A stretch of DNA of 64,000 nucleotides from Bacillota bacterium (GTDB taxonomy: Bacteria; Bacillota; Clostridia; Tissierellales; Sedimentibacteraceae), in contig JAEWJT010000015.1 in NCBI GenBank assembly GCA_023386345.1, positions 248,001 through 312,000 on the forward strand, given 5' to 3'. Positions 1 through 8,290 of the stretch are shown here, one piece after another (the first letter of the stretch is position 1; each line of letters starts with the position of its first letter). The position numbers were made by a program, and so were the translations under genes. The notes beneath the pieces are model-generated. The model was not told the DNA's origin and did no database searches. It was given only the letters and a program-made list of their open reading frames with translations.

Positions 1-141
1 GAAGATGCGGATCGCATTATTGTTATGGAGGGTGGCACTGTGAATGCAATAGGAACTCACAAAGAACTTCTTGCTAACAATGAGATTTACAAAGAGGTTT
101 ACGTGTCACAAAATAAGGCAGGTGAAGATGATGAACAATAA
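1..141 (+). CDS. ABC exporter half-transporter, C-terminal end (partial)
   Basis: An open frame runs in from the left edge and stops at 139-141. Its 46 visible residues read as the end of an ABC exporter nucleotide-binding domain: a D-loop/H-loop-distal stretch with the pattern ADRIIVMEGG, then G-T-H-K-E-L-L, which is the usual tail of ABCB-type half transporters. The next ABC half starts inside this gene (14-base overlap), so the two are translationally coupled and probably form a heterodimeric exporter. Everything upstream, including the membrane domain, Walker A and signature motif, lies outside the window. Confidence 0.85.
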   Translation, partial: EDADRIIVMEGGTVNAIGTHKELLANNEIYKEVYVSQNKAGEDDEQ

Positions 142-2032
142 AAATCACAGTCAGGTCAATAAAAAAGGAGTATTAAAACGCCTTCTAAAAACATTATTAG
201 AATTTTATCCTGTTTTGTTTCCTTTTATAGTGGGAGCTATTATATTTAATGCAGTTGTAGCTACTCTTCCGGCGATTTTTACACAAAACATTATTGCAGA
301 AGTAGAAAAGAGTTATCAGACTGGTAATTGGAATGCAGTATCCGGACGTATATTAGGACTTGCAGGCTTACTGGCAACTTGTTATGTTGTATCTCTTTGT
401 GTATCATTTATATATAACCGTGCAATGGCAATTCTGACTCAAGGAGCATTGAAAAAGCTTCGTATTAAAATGTTTGATGGAATGCAAAATCTGCCTGTTA
501 AATATTTTGATACCAATAATCATGGAGATATTATGAGTTATTATACCAATGATATTGATACTTTGCGTCAATTGATTTCTCAAAGTATTCCTCAGATTTT
601 ATCATCCTCTATCATGGTAGTATCTGTCTTTTGCATAATGATGTACTTTAGCATATGGATGACATTAGTTGTTCTTGTCGGCATCTTTGTTATGTTTAAC
701 ATCACAAAAAAAGTAGGAGGCGGTTCTGCTAAATATTTTATACGTCAGCAAAAAATGATTGGTAAGCTAGAAGGCTATGTAGAAGAAATAATGAATGGTC
801 AAAAAGTTGTCCAAGTATTTAACCACGAAGCAGAGAGTAAAGCTGATTTTGATAAGATTAATGATGCTCTGTTTGAAGACGCAAAGACAGCAAACCGATA
901 TGCCAATACATTAGGCCCTATTTTAAATAATGTAGGTAATATTTTATACGTAATTGTATCTATTGTAGGTGGTATTTTGTTGTTATCAGGAGTTAAAAAC
1001 TTCAGTATCTCCGGAATGGCATTTGGTATCAGTATCCTAGTTCCTTTCTTGAATATGACTAGACAATTTGCAGGCAATATCAATCAGGTATCACATCAGA
1101 TAAACTCTGTTATTATGGGACTTGCAGGAGCTTCTCGTATTTTTACTTTAATTGATGAAAAGCCTGAAGTAGACGAAGGATATGTCACTTTAGTAAATGT
1201 AGAGGAGGTAAGCGGTGAATTAGTAGAACATAATGAGCGTACCAATATATGGGCATGGAAAAATCCTCGCAAAGATGGAACTGTAACTTATACGAAGTTA
1301 GCAGGAGATGTGAGAATGGCTGATGTGGACTTTGGATATACAGATGAGAAAATCATACTTCATAACATTAACCTCTTTGCAGAGCCAGGTCAAAAAATTG
1401 CCTTCGTAGGTGCAACTGGTGCTGGTAAAACTACGATTACAAACTTAATTAACCGCTTTTACGACATTGCAGATGGTAAAATACGTTATGACGGCATTAA
1501 TATTAATAAAATCAAAAAAGCAGATCTTCGTCGTTCTTTAGGGATTGTTCTACAGGATACAAATCTTTTTACAGGAACAGTTATGGATAACATTAGATAT
1601 GGTAATCTTACAGCAAGTGATGAAAAGTGTATAGAAGCAGCGAAACTAGCAGGAGCTCATGATTTTATTACCCGTTTGCCAATGGGATATGATACTCATC
1701 TTACTGGAAATGGCTCTAGCATTTCTCAGGGACAAAGACAATTACTAGCTATTGCTCGTGCGGCGGTTGCAGATCCTCCGGTTATGATACTGGATGAAGC
1801 TACTTCTTCTATTGATACTCGTACTGAAGCAATTGTGCAACGCGGAATGGATGCGTTAATGAAAGGTCGTACTGTATTTGTAATAGCACATAGGCTTTCT
1901 ACAGTTAAAAACTCTGATGTGATTATGGTCTTAGAAAATGGTCATATTGTAGAACGAGGTAATCACAAAGAATTGATAGCACAAAAAGGCAAGTATTATC
2001 AATTATATACTGGAGCATTTGAATTAGAATAA
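128..2032 (+). CDS. ABC exporter, fused membrane/ATPase half (second half of a heterodimer)
   Basis: The 634-residue protein has an N-terminal type I exporter membrane domain (about six hydrophobic segments, residues 20-320) and a C-terminal nucleotide-binding domain. Visible motifs are Walker A GATGAGKTT near 428, signature ISQGQRQL near 531, Walker B VMILDEATSS near 551 and the H-loop AHRLST near 587. A spacer of about 60 residues between the domains (GEL..NERTNIWAWKNPR) is longer than in most family members. The start was placed at ATG 128 (a second ATG is at 131) because AGGTGA lies just upstream and the longer frame overlaps the previous gene too far. It overlaps the upstream ABC half by 14 bases, which fits a paired multidrug or lipid exporter at the cell membrane. 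The substrate cannot be told from sequence. Confidence 0.9.
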   Translation: MMNNKNHSQVNKKGVLKRLLKTLLEFYPVLFPFIVGAIIFNAVVATLPAIFTQNIIAEVEKSYQTGNWNAVSGRILGLAGLLATCYVVSLCVSFIYNRAMAILTQGALKKLRIKMFDGMQNLPVKYFDTNNHGDIMSYYTNDIDTLRQLISQSIPQILSSSIMVVSVFCIMMYFSIWMTLVVLVGIFVMFNITKKVGGGSAKYFIRQQKMIGKLEGYVEEIMNGQKVVQVFNHEAESKADFDKINDALFEDAKTANRYANTLGPILNNVGNILYVIVSIVGGILLLSGVKNFSISGMAFGISILVPFLNMTRQFAGNINQVSHQINSVIMGLAGASRIFTLIDEKPEVDEGYVTLVNVEEVSGELVEHNERTNIWAWKNPRKDGTVTYTKLAGDVRMADVDFGYTDEKIILHNINLFAEPGQKIAFVGATGAGKTTITNLINRFYDIADGKIRYDGININKIKKADLRRSLGIVLQDTNLFTGTVMDNIRYGNLTASDEKCIEAAKLAGAHDFITRLPMGYDTHLTGNGSSISQGQRQLLAIARAAVADPPVMILDEATSSIDTRTEAIVQRGMDALMKGRTVFVIAHRLSTVKNSDVIMVLENGHIVERGNHKELIAQKGKYYQLYTGAFELE

Positions 2033-2062
2033 AGTAGGAATAAGTAAATAGAAGGGATAGTT

Positions 2063-2740
2063 ATGGATGCTAAATTAGTACTGAACAATTTGTATTCACA
2101 GAGCAACAAAACATCAAAAGATTTGAAAGATAATGTTGTTAATAGAAAACCATACATTGGAATTAGTTATCCAAGGTTGAAAGAAATTGCGAAAGAAATC
2201 AGTAAAATTAATGCGATTGAGTTTTTAAGAACAAATGATTTTTCGGTATATGAACTCGAAATACTTCAGACATACATCATAGGAGATTTAAAGGATATTA
2301 GCATTTCTTTACAATACTTTGATGAATTTGTTCCCTTAGCCAAGGAATGGAGTGTCGTTGATTCATTATGTCAAAAATTTACAATCGCAAGAAAGCATCC
2401 TGAGATTGTATTGGAATATTTAAGACTTTACAAAAAAATCGATGATGAATATATGCAGCGAATTGTGGCTGTAATGATATTAAGCCATTTTATTAATGAT
2501 AACTATATACATCAATCAATTCAAATATTATTAGAACTAAAAAATGAAGGATATTTTTGCAAAATGGCAGTAGCTTGGGCATTCGCAACGATTATGACTA
2601 AATATCCGGAACTCTGCTTTGATGTTTTAAGAAAAAATCTCCTCGATCGCTGGACACATAATAAAGCGATTCAAAAAATGCTTGAATCGCTCCGTGTTTC
2701 AGAGGAAAATAAAATAGCTTTGAAAGAAATGAAACTTTAG
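2063..2740 (+). CDS. AlkD-family DNA alkylation repair protein
   Basis: This 225-residue all-helical protein matches the HEAT-like AlkD family of DNA glycosylases, which excise N3- and N7-alkylated purines. The family's key residues appear conserved: Trp96 and Asp100 in the block EWSVVDSLCQK, and Arg133 in QRIVAVMIL, corresponding by spacing to the Trp, Asp and Arg of the Bacillus cereus AlkD active site (family knowledge). An AGAAGGGATAG ribosome binding site precedes the ATG. It sits 30 bases after the ABC exporter and may be read from the same transcript. Length is close to the family's usual 220-240 residues. Substrate range is not predictable. Confidence 0.85.
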   Translation: MDAKLVLNNLYSQSNKTSKDLKDNVVNRKPYIGISYPRLKEIAKEISKINAIEFLRTNDFSVYELEILQTYIIGDLKDISISLQYFDEFVPLAKEWSVVDSLCQKFTIARKHPEIVLEYLRLYKKIDDEYMQRIVAVMILSHFINDNYIHQSIQILLELKNEGYFCKMAVAWAFATIMTKYPELCFDVLRKNLLDRWTHNKAIQKMLESLRVSEENKIALKEMKL

Positions 2741-2853
2741 AAAAATTATTTGAGAATTATCACAATTGATTCCTACAGCAAAAGAATATTTGATTATAGA
2801 TACAAACAAGAAAAACTGACTATTATTTATATAAATTAGAAAGGAATAAGAAT

Positions 2854-3708
2854 ATGAAAAGAAAAGGGGTTTTGAAAAATATGTTATTAATACTAGCTGC
2901 TATTATAGTTATTGTAATTATTTACTTTATCCAACCATATTCCCCAATTAAATCTGAGTTTAACAATACAGTATTAAAAACTACTGATGTTATGATGTTG
3001 AATGAAGATGTATTTACAGAAAAGGATATCGAAAACTTACCATTACCTGTACAGAAATATTTTAGAATCTGTGGATACATTGGTACACCTAAAATGTCAT
3101 ATATGGTAGCTACACACAAGAATGTGGATTTCAGCACAGGGATAAATAAGCCGACATTGAAAATAGAATACAAACAAGTTAATTTTGTTAAAGAGCCTAT
3201 AAGATATGCTTTTATAGACAGCTCAATGTTTGGTATTCCATTTCAAGGATTTGACAGCTATACAAATGGTGTAGGCAGTATGAAAGGGGTTGTGGCAAAG
3301 GCGATTACCTTGTTTGATCAACGTGGTAAAGAAATGGATAAGGCCTGTCTTGTTACCGTATTATCAGAATGTCTGATTGCACCTAACATTGCCTTGCAGG
3401 ACTATATAAAATGGGAAGAAATTGATGATACACATGCAAAAGCAATAATTAGTTACTATGGAATTACTGCAAGTGGTATTTTTAGTTTTGCTGAAAATGG
3501 GGAAATGAGAAGCTTTACTACAAACGATAGGACGGCTGTTGATTTTAATGGAAATTCAGTACAAGTGCCTTGGTCTGCCGTATGCGATAATTATAAGGAA
3601 GTAAATGGATTGAGAGTTCCGACATCATTGAAAGCAATCTGGCATTATTCAGAGGGAGAACAAGTTTATTTTGATGGAAACAGTGTTGATATTAAGTATA
3701 TCAAGTAG
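2854..3708 (+). CDS. DUF6544-type membrane-anchored protein
   Basis: The protein has 284 residues with one N-terminal hydrophobic segment (about residues 9-27) followed by an extracytoplasmic domain. The block LPLPVQKYFRICG near residue 64 is characteristic of the uncharacterised DUF6544 family, usually seen in soil and gut bacteria. The C-terminal half (TASGIFSFAENGEMRSF..., VPWSAVCDNYKEVNGLRVPT) resembles the beta-rich lipid-carrier-like core of that family. AGAAAGGAATAAG supplies the ribosome binding site. It stands alone with 110-base gaps on both sides. No function is known; membrane anchoring is a prediction from hydrophobicity. Confidence 0.7.
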   Translation: MKRKGVLKNMLLILAAIIVIVIIYFIQPYSPIKSEFNNTVLKTTDVMMLNEDVFTEKDIENLPLPVQKYFRICGYIGTPKMSYMVATHKNVDFSTGINKPTLKIEYKQVNFVKEPIRYAFIDSSMFGIPFQGFDSYTNGVGSMKGVVAKAITLFDQRGKEMDKACLVTVLSECLIAPNIALQDYIKWEEIDDTHAKAIISYYGITASGIFSFAENGEMRSFTTNDRTAVDFNGNSVQVPWSAVCDNYKEVNGLRVPTSLKAIWHYSEGEQVYFDGNSVDIKYIK

Positions 3709-3796
3709 ACTAATATAATAAAATGATAAATATTGAAATTCAAATTTTGGTACTTATGCTACAGCAAAAAAATATATATTTAAGGAGAATGACACA

Positions 3797-4375
3797 ATGA
3801 AAAAAGATAGAAACTGGACAATTTTATTTATTGGCGGTGCTTCCGGTGTAGGTAAATCAAGCATTGCCTATGAACTGGCTCGCTTTTATAATGTTAATGT
3901 TATTGAAGTCGATGATATAGGTCAATCGATAAAGGCTATGACGACAAAGGAAAATCTTCCAGCAATTCATTATTTTAGTACAGGAGTAAATTGGAAAGAT
4001 ATTGGTGTTAGCGGTAATGTAAAATGGCTGATTGATGTAAGCAAAGAAATGATTCCTGGCTTAAAAGCAATAGTGGAAAATCATATTGAATCTGATATAC
4101 CAGTTATCATTGAAGGAGATTTTCTCTACCCTGAATTTACAGTATCTTTTGAAAATCCAAAGATAAAATCTCTTTATGTACATGAATCAGATAAAAATCA
4201 AATTTTACAGAATTATCTTGCCAGAGAAAGCGGAGAGTTACAACGTTTTAGAGCGGATATTAGTGCTGAATATGGAAATTGGCTGGCAAATTCTTGTAGA
4301 GAGCTGGGTATTGAGGTAGTTGAATCTAGACCATGGAATACTGCGATAGAGAGAATTATAGAAAAAATACTATAG
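3797..4375 (+). CDS. P-loop kinase-like protein
   Basis: The 192-residue protein begins with a clear P-loop, GGASGVGKSS at residues 13-22, after a beta strand, which is the fold of small-molecule kinases such as 2-phosphoglycerate or shikimate kinase-like proteins. A DxxG-like block (EVDDIGQSIKAM) and an acidic strand end (PVIIEGDFLYP) would provide Mg and substrate contacts. The C-terminal half contains arginines (ARESGELQRFRADIS) that could form a lid. The start is preceded by TAAGGAGAATG. The phosphate acceptor is unknown, so no gene name is given. Confidence 0.7.
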   Translation: MKKDRNWTILFIGGASGVGKSSIAYELARFYNVNVIEVDDIGQSIKAMTTKENLPAIHYFSTGVNWKDIGVSGNVKWLIDVSKEMIPGLKAIVENHIESDIPVIIEGDFLYPEFTVSFENPKIKSLYVHESDKNQILQNYLARESGELQRFRADISAEYGNWLANSCRELGIEVVESRPWNTAIERIIEKIL

Positions 4376-4482
4376 TCTATAAGTTTGGTACAACACAAGG
4401 ATATCTTTCATGAAATGCTGAGCGATATTCTACCGAATTTAATAAATGTACCCTAACGTCCATTGATTAGATAACAAAATAA

Positions 4483-4641
4483 GGGTACATTATTAATATT
4501 ACAAGAGCTGTTCTTGATGAGTATTCTAATAATGGTGGTAATGTTAAGGAATATGTATTTGCAAATGCTGGACATTGCCCTCAAGTAGAGTGTCCGGAAG
4601 AATTCAATAAGCTTGTAACAGAATTTATTAAAAATAAATAA
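4483..4641 (+). pseudogene. C-terminal remnant of an alpha/beta hydrolase
   Basis: An open stretch of 52 codons ends at 4641 without any plausible start. It reads GGNVKEYVFANAGHCPQVE followed by CPEEFNKLVTEFI, which is the typical last part of an alpha/beta hydrolase, including the catalytic-histidine motif GHCP and the final helix. The nucleophile and acid parts are absent upstream, where stop codons occur in this frame (4480-4482). A 10-base inverted repeat (4445-4454 with 4482-4491) lies at the broken edge. I read it as the stump of a deleted gene; it keeps its own terminator. Confidence 0.6.
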
Positions 4642-4644
4642 TTA

Positions 4645-4684
4645 AAAACAGCACAGGATGCTTTGATATCCTGTGCTGTTTTAA
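4645..4684 (+). terminator. Rho-independent terminator
   Basis: A perfect 15-bp stem (4645-4659 with 4668-4682) with an 8-base loop ends in TTTT. It lies just after the hydrolase remnant and probably was that gene's terminator. Confidence 0.8.
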
Positions 4685-4731
4685 TATGTATCGCAAATCT
4701 ATATATTAGGTATCTTAGGGCTAATTTTAAT

Positions 4732-6090
4732 TTAAAATAAAAGAATCATTTTGTTTAAAATCGCTATAACCTCTGTGGAAGCTGCATCCATCTTAATCAA
4801 AGCTTGCTCTGCAGCAGGTATATCTCCTCTGTTGTAAGCTGCAACGCCATCAGATGCTATACGATGCAATTGTGAATGTGGCTTTTCTAGGTCTTTAATA
4901 TACTTCAAAAGCTTAGGGTCATTACTATTCTTGCTTAACCACTTACCCAATCGACAAGTGGTGTGATTGCCAACATCCTCAACTTTAATTTTTTCATAAC
5001 CTAATAATAGATTATAAATTCTCCATTTCCAGTGCATATGATCCACAATGCAGAATTGAATCTGATCTTTTGGACTACTCTTATCTAACATATCAATGTT
5101 ACGAATACGCTGATTATTAACCTTTTTAGAAATATCATAAAATCCTCTGCCTGTACGAACACAATCCTCATGAAGGTCAATGGTTTTTTCGTTAATAACT
5201 AAAAGACTAGATGAAATTTCTTCTGTTGCAGACTGTTGTTCCTCTACATTAGACATAATCTCCTGCATATTGTTATTAATTTCTTCAACCGAGCAGTAAA
5301 TTTTGTCCACACTTTCCGCTAGATTATCAACGTGAGAACGGCAATTATAGAAATTTTCAGCAATTGTTGCCACAGAATTTGATGAGTCATTAATGCCCTT
5401 CTTCATAATATTTAACTTATCTTCAATATATTTTACCGAATTTGATGAGCTTTGTGCCAATGTTTTAATTTCTCCTGCAACTACATCAAAGCCCTTGCCA
5501 GCAAGCCCTGCTCTCGCAGCCTCGATTGAAGCATTCAGTGCGAGCAAATTAGTTTGACTTGCGATTGAACTGATTATCGATATCATTGAGTCTATTTCAG
5601 CAGTCTGTCTATTCAAATCTTCTATCTTATTATGAGTCTCTTTAATATCATCGTATGCTTCGTGAATTTTGTTAAGTGTCAATGAGGACAAATTTTTTCC
5701 ATCATGTGATAGTTGGACAGCATCATATGCAGATTTTGCAGATTCTTGAACTAGAACTGAAACCTGTTCAATGGCAGAAGCGTTTTCTTCTCCGGCAGCA
5801 GTAATGGATTCCACCATTTGTTTTTGCTGCTCCACATCTAAAATCATCTTTTTAACAAAATCCATTTCCATAATAGTTTTCATCAAATCATTAACTTGAT
5901 TGGTAATATCGTTATGCTCGCCACAGTTCATGGATTTTGCACGTAATATAGCCTTTTGTATAAATGACAACTTTTGATCGTCATCTGAAATATCTTGTTC
6001 CAAGCTATTTGCACAATTTATAACTAACTTATCCAAATATTGCTCTAATTTTTTTATAGATACTCTTCCAAATCTAATTTTTGCTGACAT
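4732..6090 (-). CDS. Soluble methyl-accepting chemotaxis protein with C-terminal CZB domain
   Basis: The 452-residue protein has no membrane segment. Residues about 90-330 form a coiled-coil MCP signalling domain with the conserved tip around SQTNLLALNASIEAARAG and GKGFDVVAGEIKTLA, which contacts CheA and CheW. The C-terminal 110 residues carry the CZB zinc-binding pattern: DHMHWKWRIYNLL, HTTCRLGKWL and PHSQLHRIA supply the His, Cys, His and His ligands known for this domain. It is therefore a cytoplasmic receptor likely to sense zinc or zinc-linked oxidants such as HOCl (family knowledge). AAAAGGAGAAAATTT precedes the ATG. The gene is monocistronic. The N-terminal 60 residues match nothing I recognise. 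Confidence 0.88.
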   Translation of the reverse strand: MSAKIRFGRVSIKKLEQYLDKLVINCANSLEQDISDDDQKLSFIQKAILRAKSMNCGEHNDITNQVNDLMKTIMEMDFVKKMILDVEQQKQMVESITAAGEENASAIEQVSVLVQESAKSAYDAVQLSHDGKNLSSLTLNKIHEAYDDIKETHNKIEDLNRQTAEIDSMISIISSIASQTNLLALNASIEAARAGLAGKGFDVVAGEIKTLAQSSSNSVKYIEDKLNIMKKGINDSSNSVATIAENFYNCRSHVDNLAESVDKIYCSVEEINNNMQEIMSNVEEQQSATEEISSSLLVINEKTIDLHEDCVRTGRGFYDISKKVNNQRIRNIDMLDKSSPKDQIQFCIVDHMHWKWRIYNLLLGYEKIKVEDVGNHTTCRLGKWLSKNSNDPKLLKYIKDLEKPHSQLHRIASDGVAAYNRGDIPAAEQALIKMDAASTEVIAILNKMILLF

Positions 6091-6349
6091 AAATTTTCTC
6101 CTTTTAATATCGTTTTTTTATAATTTAATAGGAAAGATGAGCTCTTATTCATTTTTTATAAGTTTGTGAATATTATGACAAGCTTGTTTTACTATATTAG
6201 TATATACATTTTTAATAATTATTGTATGTATAATACCAAAATTCTACAAATAAGTCAATATTAAGTTGTTATATTTATACAGATAAACGTTTACAATTAC
6301 TGTTTGAATTTCAAACTAAATTTTAATATAAATCTAATATAATTTTAAG

Positions 6350-6378
6350 TTGACATAAATTACTTGCATTTGTATAAT
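6350..6378 (+). promoter_or_regulatory. Sigma-A promoter for the zinc-ribbon gene
   Basis: Consensus TTGACA (6350-6355), a 17-base spacer and TATAAT (6373-6378), about 88 bases before the start codon at 6467. The rest of the 376-base gap between the two divergent genes shows only a short palindrome (ACAAGCTTGT, 6178-6187). Confidence 0.8.
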
Positions 6379-6466
6379 AAAACTAACAAAATAATATTTT
6401 ACAATTATGTATTTGCTAATAGAACTAATATAAATTTGAAAATTATAGAATTGGAGTTGATTGATT

Positions 6467-6949
6467 ATGGAATTTTTTAAAGATTTAGGTAAGAAAATAT
6501 CAAGCGCTAGTCAAGAGGTTGTTAAGAAAACCCAAGATATGGCAGACACAATGAAGCTTAATGGTGAAATTTCAAATGAAGAGAAAAAAATAAACAGTGC
6601 ATACTTAATGATTGGACATAAATACTTTGACTTGCATTCAACCTCTCCAGATGAAGAATTTGTAGAATATATCAATTCTATAAAAAATTCAATGGATAGA
6701 ATTGCTGAATTAAAGGAAGATGTACTTAAAATAAGCGGTAAAAAAACATGTCATCAGTGCAGTACTGAGCTAGATGGCAAAGCACCATTCTGTCCAAATT
6801 GCGGAGCGAAACAACCTATTGAGGTTGAGGAAATTAAGGTTGAAGCTGAAGTTGAGATTGTAGAAACGAAAAATGCGTGTAACAATTGTGGTGAAGCATT
6901 AGAAAATGGTGCAATTTTCTGCCCAAATTGCGGAACTAAGGCTGAATAA
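6467..6949 (+). CDS. Double zinc-ribbon protein
   Basis: The 160-residue protein has a helical N-terminal half (residues 1-90, probable coiled coil) and two zinc ribbons: CHQC...CPNC near 98-116 and CNNC...CPNC near 139-157, joined by a Glu/Val-rich linker. Such proteins are usually labelled zinc-ribbon domain-containing and have no established role. The start is ATG 6467 because GGAG at 6453-6456 sits 10 bases upstream, while a TTG at 6461 is too close. A consensus promoter precedes it and a strong bidirectional terminator follows. Its position next to a CZB zinc-sensing receptor is suggestive but may be chance. Confidence 0.8.
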   Translation: MEFFKDLGKKISSASQEVVKKTQDMADTMKLNGEISNEEKKINSAYLMIGHKYFDLHSTSPDEEFVEYINSIKNSMDRIAELKEDVLKISGKKTCHQCSTELDGKAPFCPNCGAKQPIEVEEIKVEAEVEIVETKNACNNCGEALENGAIFCPNCGTKAE

Positions 6950-6980
6950 AAACATACTAATAAATGATTAAAGAAAAATT

Positions 6981-7026
6981 AAAATGCAGATGTCAAAGTT
7001 GCTTTGACATCTGCATTTTTTTATTT
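6981..7026. terminator. Bidirectional terminator
   Basis: An 18-bp perfect stem (6981-6998 with 7002-7019), 3-base loop, flanked by A and T runs on both sides. It separates the convergent zinc-ribbon and tyrS genes. Confidence 0.85.
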
Positions 7027-8258
7027 TATCCTAATATTATACGATGGAATATTTTCTTTCCTTTTTTAATCATAAGCTTTCCATCTTTAAAATCATTTTC
7101 TGTTATTAACTTTGATATGTCGGAAAACACCTCATCATTAACTCTTACTCCATTTTGCTCAAGAAGTCTTCTTCCCTCACTTTTTGTTTTAATGAGGTCA
7201 GCTTTTATCATTAAATCTATGATGTTTATTCCCTCTCCAAGATCTTCTTTAGATATTTCAGTTGATGGAACATGATCCATATTTGCACCGTCTGAAAACA
7301 ATGCTTTTGCTGCTTCCTGTGCTTTTGTAGCTTCTTCTTCTCCATGAACGATTTTTGTTATCTCAAAAGCTAATACTTCTTTTGCATGGTTTATCTGCGC
7401 ACCCTCTAATGCCCCAAGTCTTCTAACCTCATCCATAGGCAAGAATGTCAGCAAGCCTAGAAGCTCTTCAACCTTAACATCTTCAACATTTCTCCAGTAT
7501 TGATAGAATTCATATGGCGATGTCTTTTCTGGGTCTAGCCAGATAGCACCTTTCATTGTTTTTCCCATCTTTACCCCGTCACTTGTTGTCAACAGCTTGA
7601 ATGTTAAACCAAATGCAGATTTTTGTTCTTTTCTTCTGATTAACTCTACTCCTCCAATGATGTTTGACCACTGGTCATTGCCGCCAAGCTGCATTGTACA
7701 GTTGTACAGCTTATTTAATTTCCAGAAATCATAAGACTGCATAATCATGTAATTAAACTCAAAGAATGTAAGCCCTGTTTCCATTCTTTGTTTATAGCAA
7801 TCAGCTGCAAGCATTCTATTTACTGAAAAATGTATGCCAATCTCTCTTAATAGCTCAACATAATTAAGGTCTAACAACCAATCTGCATTATTAGCGACAA
7901 TTGCACTATCATTATCAAAACTAATAAATTTTGTTAGTTGCTGATGAAATCTGCTAGCATTATAGTCTATAGTTTCCTTTGTCATAACAGTACGCATGTC
8001 TGATTTACCAGATGGGTCTCCTATCATTGTAGTCCCTCCACCAAGTAAAGCTATAGGTCTATGCCCTGCTCTTTGCATGTGCATCATAGCCATAATAGTC
8101 AAGAAATGCCCTGCTGTTAAGCTGTCTGCTGTAGCATCAAAGCCTATATAAAAGGTAACTCTTTCCTTTCCAAGTGCTTCTCTAATCTCATCTTCATGAG
8201 TACATTGCTCAATAAATCCTCTTTCTTTAAGGATATCAAAAACATTTTGTTTCTCCAT
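7026..8258 (-). CDS. tyrS: Tyrosyl-tRNA synthetase (TyrS type)
   Basis: This 410-residue class I synthetase attaches tyrosine to tRNA-Tyr. The N-terminal Rossmann domain shows GFDATADSLTAGHF near 39-52, where AGHF replaces the HIGH motif, and GGGTTMIGDPSGKSDMR. The KMSKS-like loop is KMGKT near residue 230. The C-terminal 65 residues form an S4 RNA-binding domain (GRRLLEQNGVRVNDEVFSD). It closely follows the bacterial TyrS group. It lies 32 bases downstream of a second, different tyrosyl-tRNA synthetase and is probably cotranscribed under the same tyrosine T-box. GGAGGAATAAA provides the ribosome binding site. Confidence 0.93.
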   Translation of the reverse strand: MEKQNVFDILKERGFIEQCTHEDEIREALGKERVTFYIGFDATADSLTAGHFLTIMAMMHMQRAGHRPIALLGGGTTMIGDPSGKSDMRTVMTKETIDYNASRFHQQLTKFISFDNDSAIVANNADWLLDLNYVELLREIGIHFSVNRMLAADCYKQRMETGLTFFEFNYMIMQSYDFWKLNKLYNCTMQLGGNDQWSNIIGGVELIRRKEQKSAFGLTFKLLTTSDGVKMGKTMKGAIWLDPEKTSPYEFYQYWRNVEDVKVEELLGLLTFLPMDEVRRLGALEGAQINHAKEVLAFEITKIVHGEEEATKAQEAAKALFSDGANMDHVPSTEISKEDLGEGINIIDLMIKADLIKTKSEGRRLLEQNGVRVNDEVFSDISKLITENDFKDGKLMIKKGKKIFHRIILG

Positions 8259-8290
8259 TTTATTCCTCCTGTTTATATTAATATATATTA

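Noticed and set aside
6178..6187. ACAAGCTTGT palindrome as an operator
   Set aside because: Ten bases only and more than 170 bases from the identified -35 element; not enough to support a call.
6964..7275. 103-codon plus-strand frame
   Set aside because: It runs through the bidirectional terminator and is antisense to the end of tyrS.
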